Shown here piece by piece: positions 1 through 9,319 of a stretch of DNA of 64,000 nt (within the stretch, counting starts at the first letter, position 1; each line of letters starts with the position of its first letter). This DNA is from Sporosarcina sp. FSL K6-1508 (lineage in GTDB: Bacteria > Bacillota > Bacilli > Bacillales_A > Planococcaceae). The stretch spans positions 1,328,501 to 1,392,500 of the forward strand of contig NZ_JBBOXF010000001.1 of the NCBI RefSeq assembly GCF_038007465.1, in the 5' to 3' direction. The position numbers and the translations under genes are program-made. Below the pieces are notes generated by a model. It did not search any database. It saw only the letters and a program-made list of their open reading frames with translations, and was not told the DNA's origin.

Positions 1-318
1 GAAGCAGTTCATCCGCTATGGATGGAGCCGCGCCGCAAGATCTTGGAAGAATTTATAAAAGAGGGATTCGAGGCATACATCATTGTCGTTAACACGAAAA
101 TGATGCCGGCACACTTCATAGGACGTAAATTTACTGAAGAACTAATGGACGAACTTGAAGCACTCGGAATTGATGCGTGTGGGGAATCTGGTGAATTCCA
201 TACTGTCGTTGTAGATGGACCGATTTTTAGCGAGCGCGTTCCAGTCGTCTTTTCAGGACAGCATGAACGGGATGGGTATGCCTTTATGGCAGTCGAGTTA
301 GATAAACCGAATGAGTGA
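1..318 (+). CDS. Dph6-like ATP-pyrophosphatase (3' part, truncated by window edge)
   Basis: The reading frame is open from base 1, so only the C-terminal ~105 residues are present. They start with a PLW motif and continue through HFIGRKF and GESGEFHTVVVDGPIF. This end is typical of the diphthine-ammonia ligase / MJ0570 family of ATP-dependent amidoligases, which adenylate a carboxylate or amide via a PP-loop. In bacteria the substrate is unknown because diphthamide is absent. The ATG at 22 lies inside the domain and is not the start. The gene is followed by a convergent MazG-like gene. Family assignment is good; function in this organism is unknown. Confidence 0.75.
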   Translation, partial: EAVHPLWMEPRRKILEEFIKEGFEAYIIVVNTKMMPAHFIGRKFTEELMDELEALGIDACGESGEFHTVVVDGPIFSERVPVVFSGQHERDGYAFMAVELDKPNE

Positions 319-403
319 TTTCTTTGTTTTACCATAAACTAATTCAGTAAATAGGAAGAAAAGAGCCTACGCGGCAGGTTTCTATATTTATTGGTTTGTG
401 TTT

Positions 404-736
404 TTAACTATCGTCCTCTTCAACATTCATCAAATAAATCTGGTCGTCAAAACCGCCGCGCTTCTCCGCCTTTTCAACTCTTACTTTTTCTAAGTCTTCA
501 AATGACGCACCGTAATGGGATAAAGCCGCATGGATGAGTTCCAACAAATCTGCCAGCTCCTCGATGGCATCATCCGTCGTCTCGGCAGCCTCGTATTCCT
601 CCATTTCTTCATACATTTTTTTATTGATTTCGATTATGTACTCGTCTTCATCTAAAAGGCGCGTATTGCAAGTCTGGCCGGATTTTTCGATGATTTCGGG
701 AATCCGGTCGCGCACGAGTTTGTTGTATATCGGCAT
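404..736 (-). CDS. MazG-like nucleoside triphosphate / phosphoribosyl-ATP pyrophosphohydrolase family protein
   Basis: This 110-aa protein begins with YNKLVRDRIPEII, the signature of a small bacterial MazG-like subgroup. It also has an acidic helix pair (EEMEEYEAA, AIEELADLLELIHAAL) whose EExxE and E..D residues bind Mg2+ in this all-alpha fold. Such proteins hydrolyse non-canonical or surplus nucleotides to monophosphate plus pyrophosphate, although the substrate here cannot be read from sequence. AAAGGAGATAACT lies just upstream of the ATG. It is a single gene, convergent with the Dph6-like gene. A second, unrelated MazG-like protein is encoded at 25061-25351. Confidence 0.8.
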   Translation of the reverse strand: MPIYNKLVRDRIPEIIEKSGQTCNTRLLDEDEYIIEINKKMYEEMEEYEAAETTDDAIEELADLLELIHAALSHYGASFEDLEKVRVEKAEKRGGFDDQIYLMNVEEDDS

Positions 737-862
737 ATAGTTATCTCCTTTATATGAATAAAACTAATTGTTCTAAATGATACCACGTGTTTCAATAAAT
801 TGAAAAAAATATCCACACTTGCGTCAAGCAAGCGTGGATGATTTCTGCAGAACTCTATTTAT

Positions 863-2038
863 TCAAAAAGGCAATAAGCTTTTTAGTTCCTTCTCTAAGA
901 ATGGATCGGCTTTCAACAGGTGCCTGAATTCAGTGTAACGTGTTATTTCTTCAGTTGAAGCCTCTCGACCGGTTTTATAAGCGCGTATCAAGATGTTTTT
1001 TGGTGTATGTTCCATATCGATGAACTCAAGAAGCTGTGCTTCATAGCCGACGAGTGACAATAATTCAGCACGGATCGAGTCAGTAGCCAGTGCGGCAAAC
1101 CGTTCTTTGATAAGTCCGTGCTGAAGCATAACGTCGAGTGCCGGGGAATTGACCTGCGAGAACAATTCATGCTGGCAGCAAGGGACGCTTAAGATGACTT
1201 TCGCTCCCCATTTTACGGCACGGGCAAGCGCCATATCTGTTGCCACATCACATGCGTGCAATGTAACGACCATATCGACTGAGGTTTCATCATTATAGTC
1301 ATTGATATCCCCCACCAGGAATTCAAGGTTATCGTAACCAAGATCCTTTGCAATCAAGTTACATTCTTCAATCACTTCTTTTTTCAAATCCAGTCCGGTT
1401 ACCTTAATATCCAGTCCTTTTTCAATCCGCAAGTAGTGATAAAGCGCGAACGTCAAATATGATTTACCGGAACCGAAATCGAGAATGCGGACAGTACGGT
1501 CTTTCGGCAAATGGGCGAGGGCGTCATCGATGAATTCAACGAACCGGTTAATTTGCCTGAACTTATCATGCTTCTGCTTTTTTACCTTGCCGTCGGGTGT
1601 CTGAACACCAAGTCGAACAAGAAATGGATAAGGTGTATTTTCATCGAGTAAATAGTTTTTTTTTCGGTTATGCGAGAGATCGACCACTTTCTCAGATAGT
1701 GCTTTTTCCGATTTCCACATCACTTTGAACTTCTTCGTCAGTTGAACATGAATCTTTTCGGCGGAAAATTCAGCGTGGACTTGTCTAAATTGCTCAAGCA
1801 GTTGCTGTAAGTGTGGCCGCAGTACTTCAGGCATCACATTTTCATGGTTTAAAACCCGTTCGTACTGATACTCAAATTGAATATGCAACTGGCCCTTTAT
1901 TTCCACGGGCTTCACTTTCACCCGTTTTAAGTCATCTGTTTTCGTGCGGGCTTGACTGATTGTCCCCCCAATGAAAGTACCGTCGGTCATCCGGAGTGTC
2001 AGTTCATCCACTAATTCTTCAAATTGCATTTTCATCAC
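863..2038 (-). CDS. Class I SAM-dependent methyltransferase (Methyltransf_32-like)
   Basis: In this 391-aa protein the N-terminal ~160 residues are poorly characterised and precede a Rossmann methyltransferase domain. SAM motif I is ILDFGSGKSYLTFALYHYL (about residues 185-203), followed by an acidic LDLKKEVIEEC strand end, then LHACDVATDMAL and the conserved SVPCCQHEL. The CCQH segment is typical of the family that includes GSTCD/METTL25-type enzymes. The substrate is unknown. Only two bases separate it from the upstream nitroreductase gene at 2041-2772, so the two are probably co-transcribed. ATGs at 2038, 2035 and 2029 are all possible starts. Confidence 0.8.
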   Translation of the reverse strand: MMKMQFEELVDELTLRMTDGTFIGGTISQARTKTDDLKRVKVKPVEIKGQLHIQFEYQYERVLNHENVMPEVLRPHLQQLLEQFRQVHAEFSAEKIHVQLTKKFKVMWKSEKALSEKVVDLSHNRKKNYLLDENTPYPFLVRLGVQTPDGKVKKQKHDKFRQINRFVEFIDDALAHLPKDRTVRILDFGSGKSYLTFALYHYLRIEKGLDIKVTGLDLKKEVIEECNLIAKDLGYDNLEFLVGDINDYNDETSVDMVVTLHACDVATDMALARAVKWGAKVILSVPCCQHELFSQVNSPALDVMLQHGLIKERFAALATDSIRAELLSLVGYEAQLLEFIDMEHTPKNILIRAYKTGREASTEEITRYTEFRHLLKADPFLEKELKSLLPF

Positions 2039-2040
2039 TC

Positions 2041-2772
2041 CTAGTTAAACTCAAATCCCTGTTTCTTCAAAAATTCTTTCATATAGGTACGTCTAGGAGC
2101 TTCCAAGAAGTCAGCCATGGAATCGGACCAGGCGGCATCTTTTCGATTGGAGCCGCGGCTCAAATAGTAATTGTTCATTATCTCATCATATGCTGGAATA
2201 ATTTCATCGTATTTATCGGCATCATAACCGTTTTCATGAATGATCGCCTCTACTGGTAAGCGGGGCTTCACTTCATTCGCCTCGTCTGGAACACCGATTG
2301 TCATGGCGAACAATGGGGCAACGCCTTTTGGAAGTGATAGTAATTCACTTATTTCTTCCGGAGCATTGCGGACTCCGCCGATATAACAGATACCGAAGCC
2401 TTTTGACTCAGCTGCAATAGCGACGTTTTGAGCGAATAAAGCAACGTCGATGGAGCCGACAAGTACATTTTCAGCGGAGGAGAAGTTAATGTCTTTCCCC
2501 ACTAACTGAGCTGCCTTTTTTAATCTGCAATAGTCCGCACAAAACACCAAGACGGCGCCTGCTGATAAAATCTGTTGCGGGTTTTTGGCAAGTTCGGCTA
2601 GCTGCTTCCGCTTGTCAACGTCTGTGACATAGATGACAGAGTATGCTTGTACAAAATGAGAACTGGCGGCATGTTGCCCTGCACGAATAAGTTCGTAGAC
2701 TTCTTCTTTTGACAATGCAATATCTTTATATTTTCGCACGGATGCATGTGCAGTTAATAATTCGATAACCAT
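2041..2772 (-). CDS. Oxygen-insensitive NADPH nitroreductase, NfsA/FRP type
   Basis: This 243-aa protein opens with the flavin-binding HASVRKYKD motif of the nitroreductase superfamily. It continues with AASSHFVQAYSVIYV and the IGGVRNAPEEI stretch seen in NfsA/FRP/YcnD-type enzymes. These homodimeric FMN proteins use NADPH to reduce nitroaromatics, quinones or flavins by two-electron transfer in the cytoplasm. A GGAGGGATCCC site precedes the ATG. It is the first gene of a two-gene unit with the methyltransferase downstream. Substrate preference is unknown. Confidence 0.85.
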   Translation of the reverse strand: MVIELLTAHASVRKYKDIALSKEEVYELIRAGQHAASSHFVQAYSVIYVTDVDKRKQLAELAKNPQQILSAGAVLVFCADYCRLKKAAQLVGKDINFSSAENVLVGSIDVALFAQNVAIAAESKGFGICYIGGVRNAPEEISELLSLPKGVAPLFAMTIGVPDEANEVKPRLPVEAIIHENGYDADKYDEIIPAYDEIMNNYYLSRGSNRKDAAWSDSMADFLEAPRRTYMKEFLKKQGFEFN

Positions 2773-2862
2773 GGGATCCCTCCAAAATTTGTTTTGTGAA
2801 TTAAGATTAACAGACTACGATAGTGGTAAACTACCTATAAAGCTTAAATAAGGGGTGGAGCA

Positions 2863-4422
2863 ATGAATTGGGTGGAAAGTATTTCGATTACAACAACTTT
2901 GTTAATCCTGTTTCTAGTCATCATACCAATTACGATTGCCATTTTTCTTTACTTTTATGACAGAAGACAAAAGCAACATGCGATTCTTCGAAATTACCCG
3001 ATTTTAGGGCGGATGCGCTACATGCTTGAGAAGACCGGGCCTGAGCTTCGGCAATATCTTTTCGATGATGATAATGACGGTGAACCGTTCAATCGTGAGG
3101 AATACTTGCGCATGGTAATGCCGGGAAAATATTTGAATAGCATCATCGGTTTCGGTTCAAAACGAGATTTTGAAGAATCGGGTTATTATATACGAAACGC
3201 GATGTTCACAATGCAGAATGAGGAAATGCGTGTAGACAATGAAAATTTAGTGGATACGATGCGCTATATCGTAGATGAAGATAATCTCTTTTCGCGAAAA
3301 GAACACCGCGAAGAAATTCCAACATTACCATGGCTGTTGCCGGAAGAGGATGCGATTGTCATTGGACCGAACTGTGAGCATCCATTCAATGTTCGCAGTA
3401 TGCTTGGTCAATCTGGGATGAGCTACGGGGCGCTTGGGGAAAATGCAATCACGGCACTATCAAAGGGCATTGGCATGGCAAAGGGTGCTTGGATGAATAC
3501 TGGCGAGGGCGGTCTATCACCGCATCATTTGGCGGGCGATGCGGATATTATCGCACAAATTGGTTCCGGTCTGTTCGGATTCAGGACAGAAGATGGTGAG
3601 TTCAGCTTGGAACGGGTCCGTGAAAAAGCGGAAATCCCGCAAGTGAAAGCATTTGAAATTAAGTTAGCGCAGGGTGCCAAAATGCGTGGCGGCCACGTAG
3701 AAGGTGCGAAAGTAACGGAAGAAATTGCGGCAATCCGGAATGTCGTTCCCTATACGACTATCAACAGTCCGAACCGCTTTCATCAGTTTGATGATTATCC
3801 GACGCTTTTCAATTTCATCGATGAAATTCGGCAAACTTCTGGTAAACCAGTTGGTATTAAAGTCGTTATCGGCGGTAAACAGGATGCGGAAGAACTCGCG
3901 TCGTTCATGCATGAAACAGGCATGGGTCCGGATTTCATCTCCCTTGATGGCGGTGAAGGAGGTTCGGGCGCAACGTATCAGGACCTTGCAGACAGTTTAG
4001 GATTGCCACTTCGCTCTGCAATCATTCTTCTTGACGATGCGCTCAGGAAATTTGAAGTGCGTGATCGGGTGAAAATCATTGCTTCGGGTAAAATTACGAC
4101 ACCAGACCGGGCGGCAATTGTTTTAGCGATGGGCGCGGATTTGGTTCAAATTGCTCGGGGTTTTATGATTTCGGTCGGATGCATTATGGCCCATCGTTGT
4201 CATACAAATGATTGTCCAGCAGGTGTTGCGACAACAGATAAGAAATTACAACAGGGGCTTGTTGTGGAAGAGAAAAAATACCGTGTCACAAATTATATTT
4301 TGACGATGCGGGAAGGACTTTTCCGAATCGCCGCTGCAGCAGGTCTTGACTCGCCCACAAAGCTTGAACGACAGCATGTCGTGTACAAAGATGTAAGGGG
4401 CCGAGTCTTCCCTGTTGAATGA
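2863..4422 (+). CDS. yerD: FMN-binding glutamate synthase domain protein (YerD-like)
   Basis: This 519-aa protein starts with one transmembrane helix (about residues 9-30, LLILFLVIIPITIAIFLYF). A complete glutamate synthase central/FMN domain follows, with GQSGMSYGALGENA, KLAQGAKMRGGH, SLDGGEGGSGA and the 3Fe-4S cysteine motif GCIMAHRCHTNDCP. There is no N-terminal glutaminase domain and no GXGXG C-terminal domain, so it is not a full GOGAT. B. subtilis YerD has the same plan. It is probably a membrane-anchored flavin/Fe-S oxidoreductase whose reaction is not established. RBS AAGGGGTGGAG precedes the ATG, and a strong terminator follows at 4427. Confidence 0.85.
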   Translation: MNWVESISITTTLLILFLVIIPITIAIFLYFYDRRQKQHAILRNYPILGRMRYMLEKTGPELRQYLFDDDNDGEPFNREEYLRMVMPGKYLNSIIGFGSKRDFEESGYYIRNAMFTMQNEEMRVDNENLVDTMRYIVDEDNLFSRKEHREEIPTLPWLLPEEDAIVIGPNCEHPFNVRSMLGQSGMSYGALGENAITALSKGIGMAKGAWMNTGEGGLSPHHLAGDADIIAQIGSGLFGFRTEDGEFSLERVREKAEIPQVKAFEIKLAQGAKMRGGHVEGAKVTEEIAAIRNVVPYTTINSPNRFHQFDDYPTLFNFIDEIRQTSGKPVGIKVVIGGKQDAEELASFMHETGMGPDFISLDGGEGGSGATYQDLADSLGLPLRSAIILLDDALRKFEVRDRVKIIASGKITTPDRAAIVLAMGADLVQIARGFMISVGCIMAHRCHTNDCPAGVATTDKKLQQGLVVEEKKYRVTNYILTMREGLFRIAAAAGLDSPTKLERQHVVYKDVRGRVFPVE

Positions 4423-4426
4423 AATG

Positions 4427-4470
4427 AAGTGTGCTGTTCTGCTTTGAAAAGCGGATCAGCACACTTTTTT
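4427..4470 (+). terminator. Rho-independent terminator after yerD
   Basis: AAGTGTGCTG (4427-4436) pairs with CAGCACACTT (4457-4466) and is followed by a T run. It starts four bases after the yerD stop codon. Confidence 0.85.
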
Positions 4471-4591
4471 ACGTAAAATAAAGCAAAGGATTAAGAGAAT
4501 ATGATTTAATTATCAATAATATATTTTCCAACCTTTAGAATTTTGTGATAATATATAAATATATGATTGATGCAGAGAAGGGGAATGAATT

Positions 4592-6226
4592 ATGACGTTA
4601 TTACGCAAGACAGTGGGGGAAATTGTAAAAGAACAGGCGCGTCTTCAACCTACGCATGAAGCGTATATCTATCCGGAACATGGGATTCGGAAAACATATC
4701 AGGAATTTGATGAAGAAACGGACACTCTTGCAAAAGCATTTATTGGCATGGGAATCGAAAAAGGAGAGCATGTTGCAATATGGTCGGACAATAAGCCGGA
4801 ATGGCTACTTAGCCAATACGCGACGGGGAAAATGGGGGCAGTCCTCGTTACAGTGAATACAAATTACCAAGCTACAGAACTGGAGTATTTACTGAAACAA
4901 TCGGAGGCAACGACACTCATCCTGGATGAAAGTTTTAAAGGAACGAGTTATATAGATATTATCCGTACGGTTTGTCCTGAACTAATTACAAGTGAGAAAG
5001 GTTTCATATCGAGTGAAAAACTACCCCATTTTAAACGGATCATCCTGATGACGGAGCGGGAAGTAGAAGGAATGTATAAGTGGTCGGAGTTCATAACGCA
5101 TGCGGATAAGGTTACGGATGAGCAGTTTAAACAGCAATTCCGATCACTCGATCCTGACGATGTCATTAATATTCAATATACATCAGGCACTACTGGTTTT
5201 CCGAAAGGAGTTATGCTGACGCATAATAACGTTGTCAACAATGGCAAACAAATCGGTGATTATATGAAGTTGACAGGGCAGGACCGTGTCTGCATTCCTG
5301 TTCCGTTTTTTCATTGTTTCGGCTGTGTATTGGGAACGCTTGCAGCAGTGACGCATGGTTCGGCGATGATTTTGCTTGAACAGTTCGATCCGCTACAAGT
5401 ACTTAAAGCAGTTCAGGAGGAGAAATGTACAGCACTCCATGGCGTACCGACAATGTTTATAGCAGAGTTAAATCATCCTGATTTCACTAAATACGATACG
5501 TCTTCGCTTCGTACTGGCATTATGGCAGGCTCAGTCTGTCCGATTGAGGTGATGAAGCGTGTCATCGAGGACATGGGGGCAAGTGAGATTACAATCTGCT
5601 ACGGACAAACAGAATCATCACCTGTTATTACACAGACGAAAACAGATGATCCAATTGGAAAACGTGTATCGACTGTGGGCAAACCGCACCCGAATGTAGA
5701 AGTGAAAATTATCGATCCTGTAACGGGTGAAGAAATGCCCGTCGACGTACCCGGGGAACTTTGCACACGTGGATACCATGTTATGAAGGGCTATTACAAT
5801 AATCCGGAAGCGACACGTGAAGTGATAGATGTAGAAGGCTGGCTCCATACAGGCGACATAGCCGTAATGGACGAAAACGGTTATATCGATATTACTGGGC
5901 GCATTAAAGACATGGTCATCCGTGGCGGAGAAAATATTTATCCGAAAGAAGTCGAGGAGTTCCTGTACACGCACCCTGATATTTCAGACGTGCAAGTCGT
6001 AGGGGTGCCGGATGTGAAATACGGCGAGGAGCTGATGGCTTGGATTATACCGAAAGAAGGCGTGCAGCTAAACGAAGAATCAGTACGCGAATTTTGTAAA
6101 GGAAATATTTCACACCATAAGGTTCCAAAATATATTGAATTCACGAATGAATATCCAATGACTGCCTCGGGAAAAGTTCAAAAGTTTAAATTGCGTGAAA
6201 TGTCCACAGAGAAATCATATCAATGA
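4592..6226 (+). CDS. AMP-binding fatty-acyl-CoA synthetase (YngI-like)
   Basis: This 544-aa member of the ANL superfamily has its motifs in order: P-loop YTSGTTGFPKGVMLTH, adenine motif CYGQTESSPV, ribose-binding GWLHTGDIA, hinge GRIKDMVIRGGENIYPKEVEE, and the C-terminal catalytic lysine in ASGKVQKFKLRE. It activates a carboxylic acid with ATP and transfers it to CoA. Overall resemblance is to medium/long-chain acyl-CoA ligases such as B. subtilis YngI, but chain-length preference is not readable. GAGAAGGGG lies eight or so bases before the ATG. The gene stands alone, convergent with the ydaT-like gene. Confidence 0.88.
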   Translation: MTLLRKTVGEIVKEQARLQPTHEAYIYPEHGIRKTYQEFDEETDTLAKAFIGMGIEKGEHVAIWSDNKPEWLLSQYATGKMGAVLVTVNTNYQATELEYLLKQSEATTLILDESFKGTSYIDIIRTVCPELITSEKGFISSEKLPHFKRIILMTEREVEGMYKWSEFITHADKVTDEQFKQQFRSLDPDDVINIQYTSGTTGFPKGVMLTHNNVVNNGKQIGDYMKLTGQDRVCIPVPFFHCFGCVLGTLAAVTHGSAMILLEQFDPLQVLKAVQEEKCTALHGVPTMFIAELNHPDFTKYDTSSLRTGIMAGSVCPIEVMKRVIEDMGASEITICYGQTESSPVITQTKTDDPIGKRVSTVGKPHPNVEVKIIDPVTGEEMPVDVPGELCTRGYHVMKGYYNNPEATREVIDVEGWLHTGDIAVMDENGYIDITGRIKDMVIRGGENIYPKEVEEFLYTHPDISDVQVVGVPDVKYGEELMAWIIPKEGVQLNEESVREFCKGNISHHKVPKYIEFTNEYPMTASGKVQKFKLREMSTEKSYQ

Positions 6227-6230
6227 AAAT

Positions 6231-6268
6231 AAGCGTATCCCTCTGAAATGGGGGAATACGCTTGTTTT
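6231..6268. terminator. Bidirectional terminator between acyl-CoA ligase and ydaT-like gene
   Basis: AAGCGTAT (6231-6238) pairs with ATACGCTT (6255-6262), extended by a CCC/GGG inner stem and followed by TGTTTTTA. It lies between two convergent genes. Confidence 0.8.
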
Positions 6269-6633
6269 TATTCATATAAAGTTTCTGCAAGCGAACCATC
6301 TTCATGATAAATAGTCAGGATGCCGTTTTGCTTATTGACGTATGGTTTTGCTTTATCCAAAAGACCGTTTTTCGTATCTTCTGTAAAAATAGCTTTCTTA
6401 CCAGCAGCTTTCATAAGAACCCAGTCGTTTTCACGCGGTTTCACTTCATATCCTGGACGGTCATTGTCGTCTCCATTTACGTATTCTCTTGCTCTTGTTG
6501 TGGCAATTGAGATTGCACGGCTTTCATCATAATCTTCACGCAGAAGAGCATTGGCAATTTCGATAGCTTTCTTCCTCACTGCGGGCTCAAGGTTTTTGAA
6601 TGAAGCAGGATAATCATTATTGTTCCATGGCAC
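6268..6633 (-). CDS. ydaT: YdaT-like general stress protein (ChaB-like plus DUF2188)
   Basis: This 121-aa protein has two parts. Residues 1-55 (MPWNNNDYPASFKNL..AIEIANALL) resemble the ChaB-like region, and residues 65-121 (YEVKPRENDWVLMKAAGKKA..VNKQNGILTIYHEDG) are a DUF2188 domain. B. subtilis YdaT has the same composition and is a sigma-B dependent protein of unknown biochemical role. AGGAGGTGATTT precedes the ATG. Upstream lies a sequence matching a sigma-B promoter (6659-6683), supporting the same regulation here. Confidence 0.85.
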   Translation of the reverse strand: MPWNNNDYPASFKNLEPAVRKKAIEIANALLREDYDESRAISIATTRAREYVNGDDNDRPGYEVKPRENDWVLMKAAGKKAIFTEDTKNGLLDKAKPYVNKQNGILTIYHEDGSLAETLYE

Positions 6634-6658
6634 TGGAAATCACCTCCTCATAAACTCA

Positions 6659-6683
6659 ATTCCCGCATGGTCATGCTTTAAAC
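6659..6683 (-). promoter_or_regulatory. Predicted sigma-B promoter of the ydaT-like gene
   Basis: On the minus strand GTTTAA (6683-6678), a 13-base spacer and GGGAAT (6664-6659) match the sigma-B consensus GTTTAA-N12-15-GGGTAT with one mismatch. The site is about 26 bases upstream of the start codon. Confidence 0.7.
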
Positions 6684-6931
6684 GTCATCCCCCTGGCGTT
6701 TAATTTCTTGAAATATACTAAAGTTCTATTTTATTAGCCACTTTTCTATTGAAATATGTAAAACTTCGTGTCGAAACTCAGTTATTTCCCGGGAAATGCA
6801 GGAGGTATGGATTAATTGCCTCGTTCCGTGTCTATTTATCGTGTAATAATAACTAGTACAATTAAAAAAGTGATTTTCATTTATCAGAAAGGTGATATGA
6901 TAGAAAAGATCTTAAAAAAGGGGGATTCATC

Positions 6932-8416
6932 ATGTCTAATGACACGTATCAGTTAATTGCAATTATTATATACATGGCAGCGATGGTTTTCATTGGATGG
7001 TATGCCTTCAAACGCACGTCCAATCTTACTGATTATATGCTGGGCGGACGTGCGCTTGGACCGGCTGTAACCGCTCTCAGTGCTGGCGCTGCAGATATGT
7101 CGGGCTGGTTACTTATGGGATTGCCGGGTGCCATCTATCTCAACGGGTTAGTTGAAGCATGGATTGCAGTCGGATTAACAATTGGGGCTTACTTGAACTG
7201 GGTGTTTGTCGCACCGCGTCTTCGCGTTTATACACAGGTATCAAGTGACTCCATTACAATCCCGAGTTATTTGGAAAGTCGCCTGAAAGATAAATCACGA
7301 CTTTTACGCATTGCTTCTGGTGTTATCATTCTTATTTTCTTCACGTTTTATGTGTCTTCAGGAATGGTTGCGGGCGGGAAGTTCTTCCTTAGCTCATTTG
7401 GGTTGGAATATCACACAGGTCTATTGATTGTTTCGGCTGTCGTTATTTTTTATACATTATTCGGAGGATTCTTGGCGGTCAGTTATACGGACGTTGTTCA
7501 AGGTATCGTCATGTTCTTTGCACTTCTTCTTGTGCCGATTGTCGGTATCTTCATCACAGGAGGATTTACAGAAACGACGGCTAGTATCCGTGCCGTCGAT
7601 CCACAATTGCTGAATTTCGTCTCGGGAGCGACCTTCCTTGGTATTTTGTCAGCGGTTGCATGGGGACTCGGTTACTTCGGACAGCCGCATATCATTGTCC
7701 GCTTCATGGCACTTAGCTCGCACAGAGAAGCGAAAAAGGCACGTCGCATCGGAATTAGCTGGATGTTCTTAAGCTTGTTCGGTGCGGTTGCAACCGCACT
7801 TATCGGGATTGCTTATTACCAGCAGAACACAGGTGCAACACTTGTGGATAATGAAACGGTATTTATTGTCCTTGGACAAATTATCTTCCATCCATTCATT
7901 GCTGGAATCATGCTTGCTGCTGTTCTTGCTGCTGTTATGAGTACAATTTCTTCTCAATTGATTGTATCCTCTTCCGCGCTTGTCGAAGATTTATACAAAA
8001 CGTTTATGAAGAAAGACGCAACGGATAAGCACTATGTATTTTTAGGAAGAATGGCTGTTCTCGCTGTTTCAGTCATTGCTATGGTACTTGCTTGGCCAAA
8101 CAATGAATCAATTCTGAGCATCGTCTCATTTGCATGGGCTGGATTTGGTTCTGCATTCGGTCCGATCATCCTTCTATCCCTTTACTGGCGCAAACTTACA
8201 ACAAAAGGGGCGCTATGGGGAATGATTGCTGGTGCTATTACAGTTATGATTTGGGGAAATGTCGCTGTATTGAAAGACAATCTGTATGAAATCGTTCCTG
8301 GCTTCCTACTTTGTCTCATTGTTGCAGTTGTCGTTAGTAATATCACTTATAAACCAAATGCTGAGATTGACAAAGAATTCTCGGCAGCACTTGATATCCT
8401 TAACGAAGATAAGTAA
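6932..8416 (+). CDS. putP: Sodium/proline symporter PutP
   Basis: This 494-aa integral membrane protein of the solute:sodium symporter family has about 13 membrane helices. Diagnostic stretches are YMLGGRALGPAVTALSAGAADMSGW (helix 2, Na+ site), YTLFGGFLAVSYTDVVQG and the Na+-binding TISSQLIVSSSALVEDLYK in helix 8. It imports L-proline with Na+, as nutrient or osmoprotectant. AAAAAAGGGGGA sits before the ATG and a terminator follows at 8422. It is a single gene with no proline catabolic genes adjacent, so it may be OpuE-like in role. Sequence alone does not separate PutP from OpuE. Confidence 0.88.
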   Translation: MSNDTYQLIAIIIYMAAMVFIGWYAFKRTSNLTDYMLGGRALGPAVTALSAGAADMSGWLLMGLPGAIYLNGLVEAWIAVGLTIGAYLNWVFVAPRLRVYTQVSSDSITIPSYLESRLKDKSRLLRIASGVIILIFFTFYVSSGMVAGGKFFLSSFGLEYHTGLLIVSAVVIFYTLFGGFLAVSYTDVVQGIVMFFALLLVPIVGIFITGGFTETTASIRAVDPQLLNFVSGATFLGILSAVAWGLGYFGQPHIIVRFMALSSHREAKKARRIGISWMFLSLFGAVATALIGIAYYQQNTGATLVDNETVFIVLGQIIFHPFIAGIMLAAVLAAVMSTISSQLIVSSSALVEDLYKTFMKKDATDKHYVFLGRMAVLAVSVIAMVLAWPNNESILSIVSFAWAGFGSAFGPIILLSLYWRKLTTKGALWGMIAGAITVMIWGNVAVLKDNLYEIVPGFLLCLIVAVVVSNITYKPNAEIDKEFSAALDILNEDK

Positions 8417-8421
8417 TTTGA

Positions 8422-8452
8422 AAGCCTGCGGTGATTAGACTGCAGGCTTTTC
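8422..8452 (+). terminator. Terminator after putP
   Basis: AAGCCTGC (8422-8429) pairs with GCAGGCTT (8442-8449), closed by GT/AC around a six-base loop, with T residues following. Confidence 0.75.
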
Positions 8453-8486
8453 ATATAGCTGGAAATAATAAAGGGGGACTAGGATT

Positions 8487-9182
8487 ATGAAACTCGACCA
8501 TGTCGTTTATTTTACTGGAAAAGAACCTGCGGAAATTGTGGAGGAGCAACAAAAAAATGGACGTCACGTGGTAGTTGGTGGTAGTCATGAAAAGTGGGGA
8601 ACGCATAATGCGTTGTTTTACACAAAAAATGCGTATATTGAATGGTTATCGGTAGAGCGACAAGAGATTGCAGAGAAAGTGGACCATTCGCTGACAAAGT
8701 TATTGCTTCATGATTTAGAGGAAGGAGAAGGCTGGGGGACGATTTGTCTGTCTGTTGCGGATATTAAGCAATTTAATGAAGAAATTGAAAACAAAGGATT
8801 CCATACATCAGGCGTACTGGATGCACAACGAAGAACAGCTGATGGCCAATTAAGGAAATGGAGAATGCTATTCGTCGACCAACCGATATCAAATGAATTA
8901 CCGTATCCATTTTTCATCGAATGGGAAGATGCGGATGAAATACGGTTTGCAAAGTTACGTGAAGATGGAACCCTTTCTGCGACCAATGAACAGCTGGAAA
9001 TTACAGAGTGTATTTTCAATGTCGGCGATCCATCGAGAGAAGCGGCGAAATGGGCACTTTTACTGTCGCGGAAAATTGGGAATGCTAATGAAATTGCTAT
9101 GCAGAATGTAGCATTGAAATTTGTGGCACATATTGGTGACAAGGATAGATTGACGGATGTTGTCATTGGACAAACTGATTAA
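8487..9182 (+). CDS. VOC / glyoxalase-like domain protein
   Basis: This 231-aa cytoplasmic protein starts MKLDHVVYFTGKEP and has WGTHNALFYTKNAYIEWLSVE and YPFFIEW. The pattern matches the glyoxalase-like domain family (Pfam Glyoxalase_3) of the vicinal-oxygen-chelate superfamily. Conserved metal-ligand positions (H in LDHVVY, E in YIEW, E in FFIEW) are visible, but the reaction is unknown. AAAGGGGGA lies upstream of the ATG. It is located between putP and hflX, each on its own transcript as far as the sequence shows. Confidence 0.7.
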   Translation: MKLDHVVYFTGKEPAEIVEEQQKNGRHVVVGGSHEKWGTHNALFYTKNAYIEWLSVERQEIAEKVDHSLTKLLLHDLEEGEGWGTICLSVADIKQFNEEIENKGFHTSGVLDAQRRTADGQLRKWRMLFVDQPISNELPYPFFIEWEDADEIRFAKLREDGTLSATNEQLEITECIFNVGDPSREAAKWALLLSRKIGNANEIAMQNVALKFVAHIGDKDRLTDVVIGQTD

Positions 9183-9319
9183 TGGTGACAGAGCGGTCTG
9201 AGAGTTAACCAGCTGTCGTATAGTTTCACAGTTGGTCGTACAACTCGTCCATGTCCATAAGGTTTCGCCACTTATGGTAGACTAAATATACTTATAGCTT
9301 GTCCGGAAGGGGTAGTTCT

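Noticed and set aside
404..736. Toxin-antitoxin MazEF component
   Set aside because: The MazG-like hydrolase fold is unrelated to MazF and no partner toxin gene is adjacent.
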